NCBI GenBank assembly: GCA_903845345.1 | Contig: CAIMXF010000216.1 | Span: 1-40,140 of the forward strand | Reading direction: 5' to 3' | Length of the DNA stretch: 40,140 nucleotides | Origin: an uncultured beta proteobacterium | GTDB taxonomy: Bacteria > Pseudomonadota > Gammaproteobacteria > Burkholderiales > Burkholderiaceae_C | Shown: positions 38,854-40,140 of the stretch, piece by piece | Position numbering within the stretch: position 1 is the first letter of the stretch | How the letters are laid out: the number at the start of each line of letters is the position of its first letter | The notes under the pieces: generated by a model | Databases searched by the model: none | Told to the model about the DNA's origin: nothing | The model's input: only the letters and a program-made list of their open reading frames with translations | Made by a program: the position numbers and the translations under genes

Positions 38854-40140
38854 ATGACCACCCAACAAGAATCGACCGCCGCTGCCGGCGCGATGGCCGA
38901 GTTCGACGACTTCGCCGCACTGCTGCAGAAGGAATTCAAGCCGAAGACCGACCAGGCGAAGTCCGCCGTCGAGAACGCGGTCCGCACCCTGGCGCAGCAA
39001 GCGCTGGCCGACACGGCGCTGGTGTCCAACGACGTGTACAACACGATCGAAGGGCTGATCGCCGCGCTGGACAAGAAGTTGTCCGAGCAGGTCAACCTCA
39101 TCATGCACCATGCCGACTTCACGAAGCTGGAAGGCGCGTGGCGCGGTCTCCATCACCTCGTCAACAACACCGAAACCGACGAGATGCTGAAGATCCGGGT
39201 GATGAACATCTCCAAGGGCGACCTGCACAAGACGCTCAAGCGCTACAAGGGAACGGCCTGGGACCAGAGCCCGATCTTCAAGAAGGTCTACGAGGAGGAA
39301 TTCGGCCAGCTGGGCGGCAATCCCTACGGCTGCCTGGTGGGCGACTACCACTTCGACCACAGCCCGGTCGACGTCGAGCTGCTGGCCGAGATGGCCAAGA
39401 TCGCCTCCGCCGCGCACGCGCCGTTCATCGCCGGCGCCTCGCCCACCACGCTGCAGATGGATTCGTGGCGCGAGCTGTCGAACCCGCGCGACCTCACCAA
39501 GATCTTCGAGAACTCCGAGTACGCCGCGTGGCGCTCGCTGCGCGACTCGGAGGATTCGCGCTACATCGGCCTGGCCATGCCGCGCTTCCTGGCGCGCCTG
39601 CCCTACGGCGCGAAGACCAACCCGGTCGACGCGTTCGACTTCGAGGAAGACGTCGAGGGCGCCGACCACAACCGCTACGTGTGGGCCAACTCGGCCTACG
39701 CCATGGCCACCAACATCACGCGCGCCTTCAAGCTCTACGGCTGGTGCACCACGATCCGCGGCGTCGAGTCCGGCGGCTCGGTGCCCAACCTGCCGGTGCA
39801 CTCGTTCCCCACCGACGATGGCGGCGTGGACATGAAGTGCCCCACCGAGATCGCGATCTCCGATCGCCGCGAGGCCGAGCTCGCCAAGAACGGCTTCATG
39901 CCGCTGGTGCATCGCAAGAACAGCGACTTCGCCGCGTTCATCGGCGCGCAGTCGCTGCAGAAGCCGTCCGAGTACGACGACCCCGACGCCACCGCCAACG
40001 CCAACCTGGCCGCGCGTCTGCCGTACCTGTTCGCCTCGGCGCGCTTCGCCCACTACCTGAAGTGCATGGTGCGCGACAAGGTGGGCTCGTTCTCGAGCGC
40101 GGCCTCCATGCAGCGCTACCTGAGCGACTGGATCAGCAAC
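38854..40140 (+). CDS. tssC: T6SS contractile sheath large subunit TssC (3' end beyond window)
   Basis: The first 429 codons are present, with no stop before the window edge. Full-length TssC is usually about 490-500 residues, so roughly the last 70 are missing from view. Family blocks are clear: LIMHHADFTKLEGAWRGLHH, CLVGDYHFDHSP, PFIAGASPTTLQM, SEYAAWRSLRDSEDSRYIGL, MPRFLARLPYG and ESGGSVPNLPVHSFPTDDGG. CGAGGAG lies 8 nt before the ATG. It forms the sheath with TssB. Truncation here is only an effect of the window boundary, not of gene decay. Confidence 0.96.
   Translation, partial: MTTQQESTAAAGAMAEFDDFAALLQKEFKPKTDQAKSAVENAVRTLAQQALADTALVSNDVYNTIEGLIAALDKKLSEQVNLIMHHADFTKLEGAWRGLHHLVNNTETDEMLKIRVMNISKGDLHKTLKRYKGTAWDQSPIFKKVYEEEFGQLGGNPYGCLVGDYHFDHSPVDVELLAEMAKIASAAHAPFIAGASPTTLQMDSWRELSNPRDLTKIFENSEYAAWRSLRDSEDSRYIGLAMPRFLARLPYGAKTNPVDAFDFEEDVEGADHNRYVWANSAYAMATNITRAFKLYGWCTTIRGVESGGSVPNLPVHSFPTDDGGVDMKCPTEIAISDRREAELAKNGFMPLVHRKNSDFAAFIGAQSLQKPSEYDDPDATANANLAARLPYLFASARFAHYLKCMVRDKVGSFSSAASMQRYLSDWISN

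Overview
The window reads as chromosomal DNA of a high-GC (close to 70% by eye) betaproteobacterium, most likely of the order Burkholderiales. The basis is the strong G/C bias at third codon positions, the closest-looking protein families (Ada-AlkA fusion, HMW/FHA-type two-partner secretion, a type VI secretion locus with kinase/phosphatase control) and a Val-Asp-Glu-Asp tRNA cluster. I cannot name the species from sequence alone.

Layout. (1) 1-613: a tRNA cluster, Val(TAC)-Asp(GTC)-Glu(TTC)-Asp(GTC), preceded by an AT-rich promoter-like stretch. Each tRNA-Asp is followed by a similar hairpin plus T-tract. (2) 832-1491: a small lipoprotein of unknown family. (3) 1565-3759, minus strand: a two-gene alkylation-repair operon, an Ada(N)-AraC-AlkA fusion whose stop codon overlaps the start of an Ogt-type DNA methyltransferase (ATGA). 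(4) 4047-17647: a two-partner secretion pair, a TpsB/FhaC outer-membrane transporter and a 3.9-kresidue TpsA/FhaB-like adhesin built from two families of internal repeats and ending in a four-cysteine tail. (5) 17762 to the window end: a co-directional type VI secretion system (T6SS) locus. Its first part is regulatory: a transmembrane Ser/Thr kinase, the FHA protein TagH, a Sel1-type lipoprotein and a PP2C phosphatase. A spike/loading module follows: VgrG, a DUF4280 PAAR-like tip and a DUF4123 adaptor. Next comes an unusual TssB-TssC-like fused sheath paralogue. The core genes are then tssK, tssL (with OmpA domain), tssM, tagF, tssA, tssB and tssC, the last cut by the window edge.

How the genes work together. 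TssL and TssM form most of the inner-membrane complex, TssK is the baseplate adaptor, TssA the cap/organiser and TssB/TssC the contractile sheath. VgrG, the PAAR-like protein and DUF4123 load the spike. The kinase, TagH and the phosphatase form a threonine-phosphorylation switch, and TagF is a second, repressive control point. Short acidic motifs of the form (D/E)-(A/S)-T-(M/I)-(V/I/M) occur three times in the kinase and once at the N terminus of TssL. This suggests which threonines carry the signal that the FHA domain reads. TssE, TssF, TssG, TssH/ClpV, Hcp and TssJ are not in the window and may lie downstream of tssC.

No insertion sequence, CRISPR array, prophage or attachment site was recognised. 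The most noteworthy items are the TssB/TssC-like fusion in the position where an effector gene would be expected, the shared phospho-threonine-like motifs, the TolA-like periplasmic arm of the kinase, and the giant adhesin with a HMW1-like cysteine tail.
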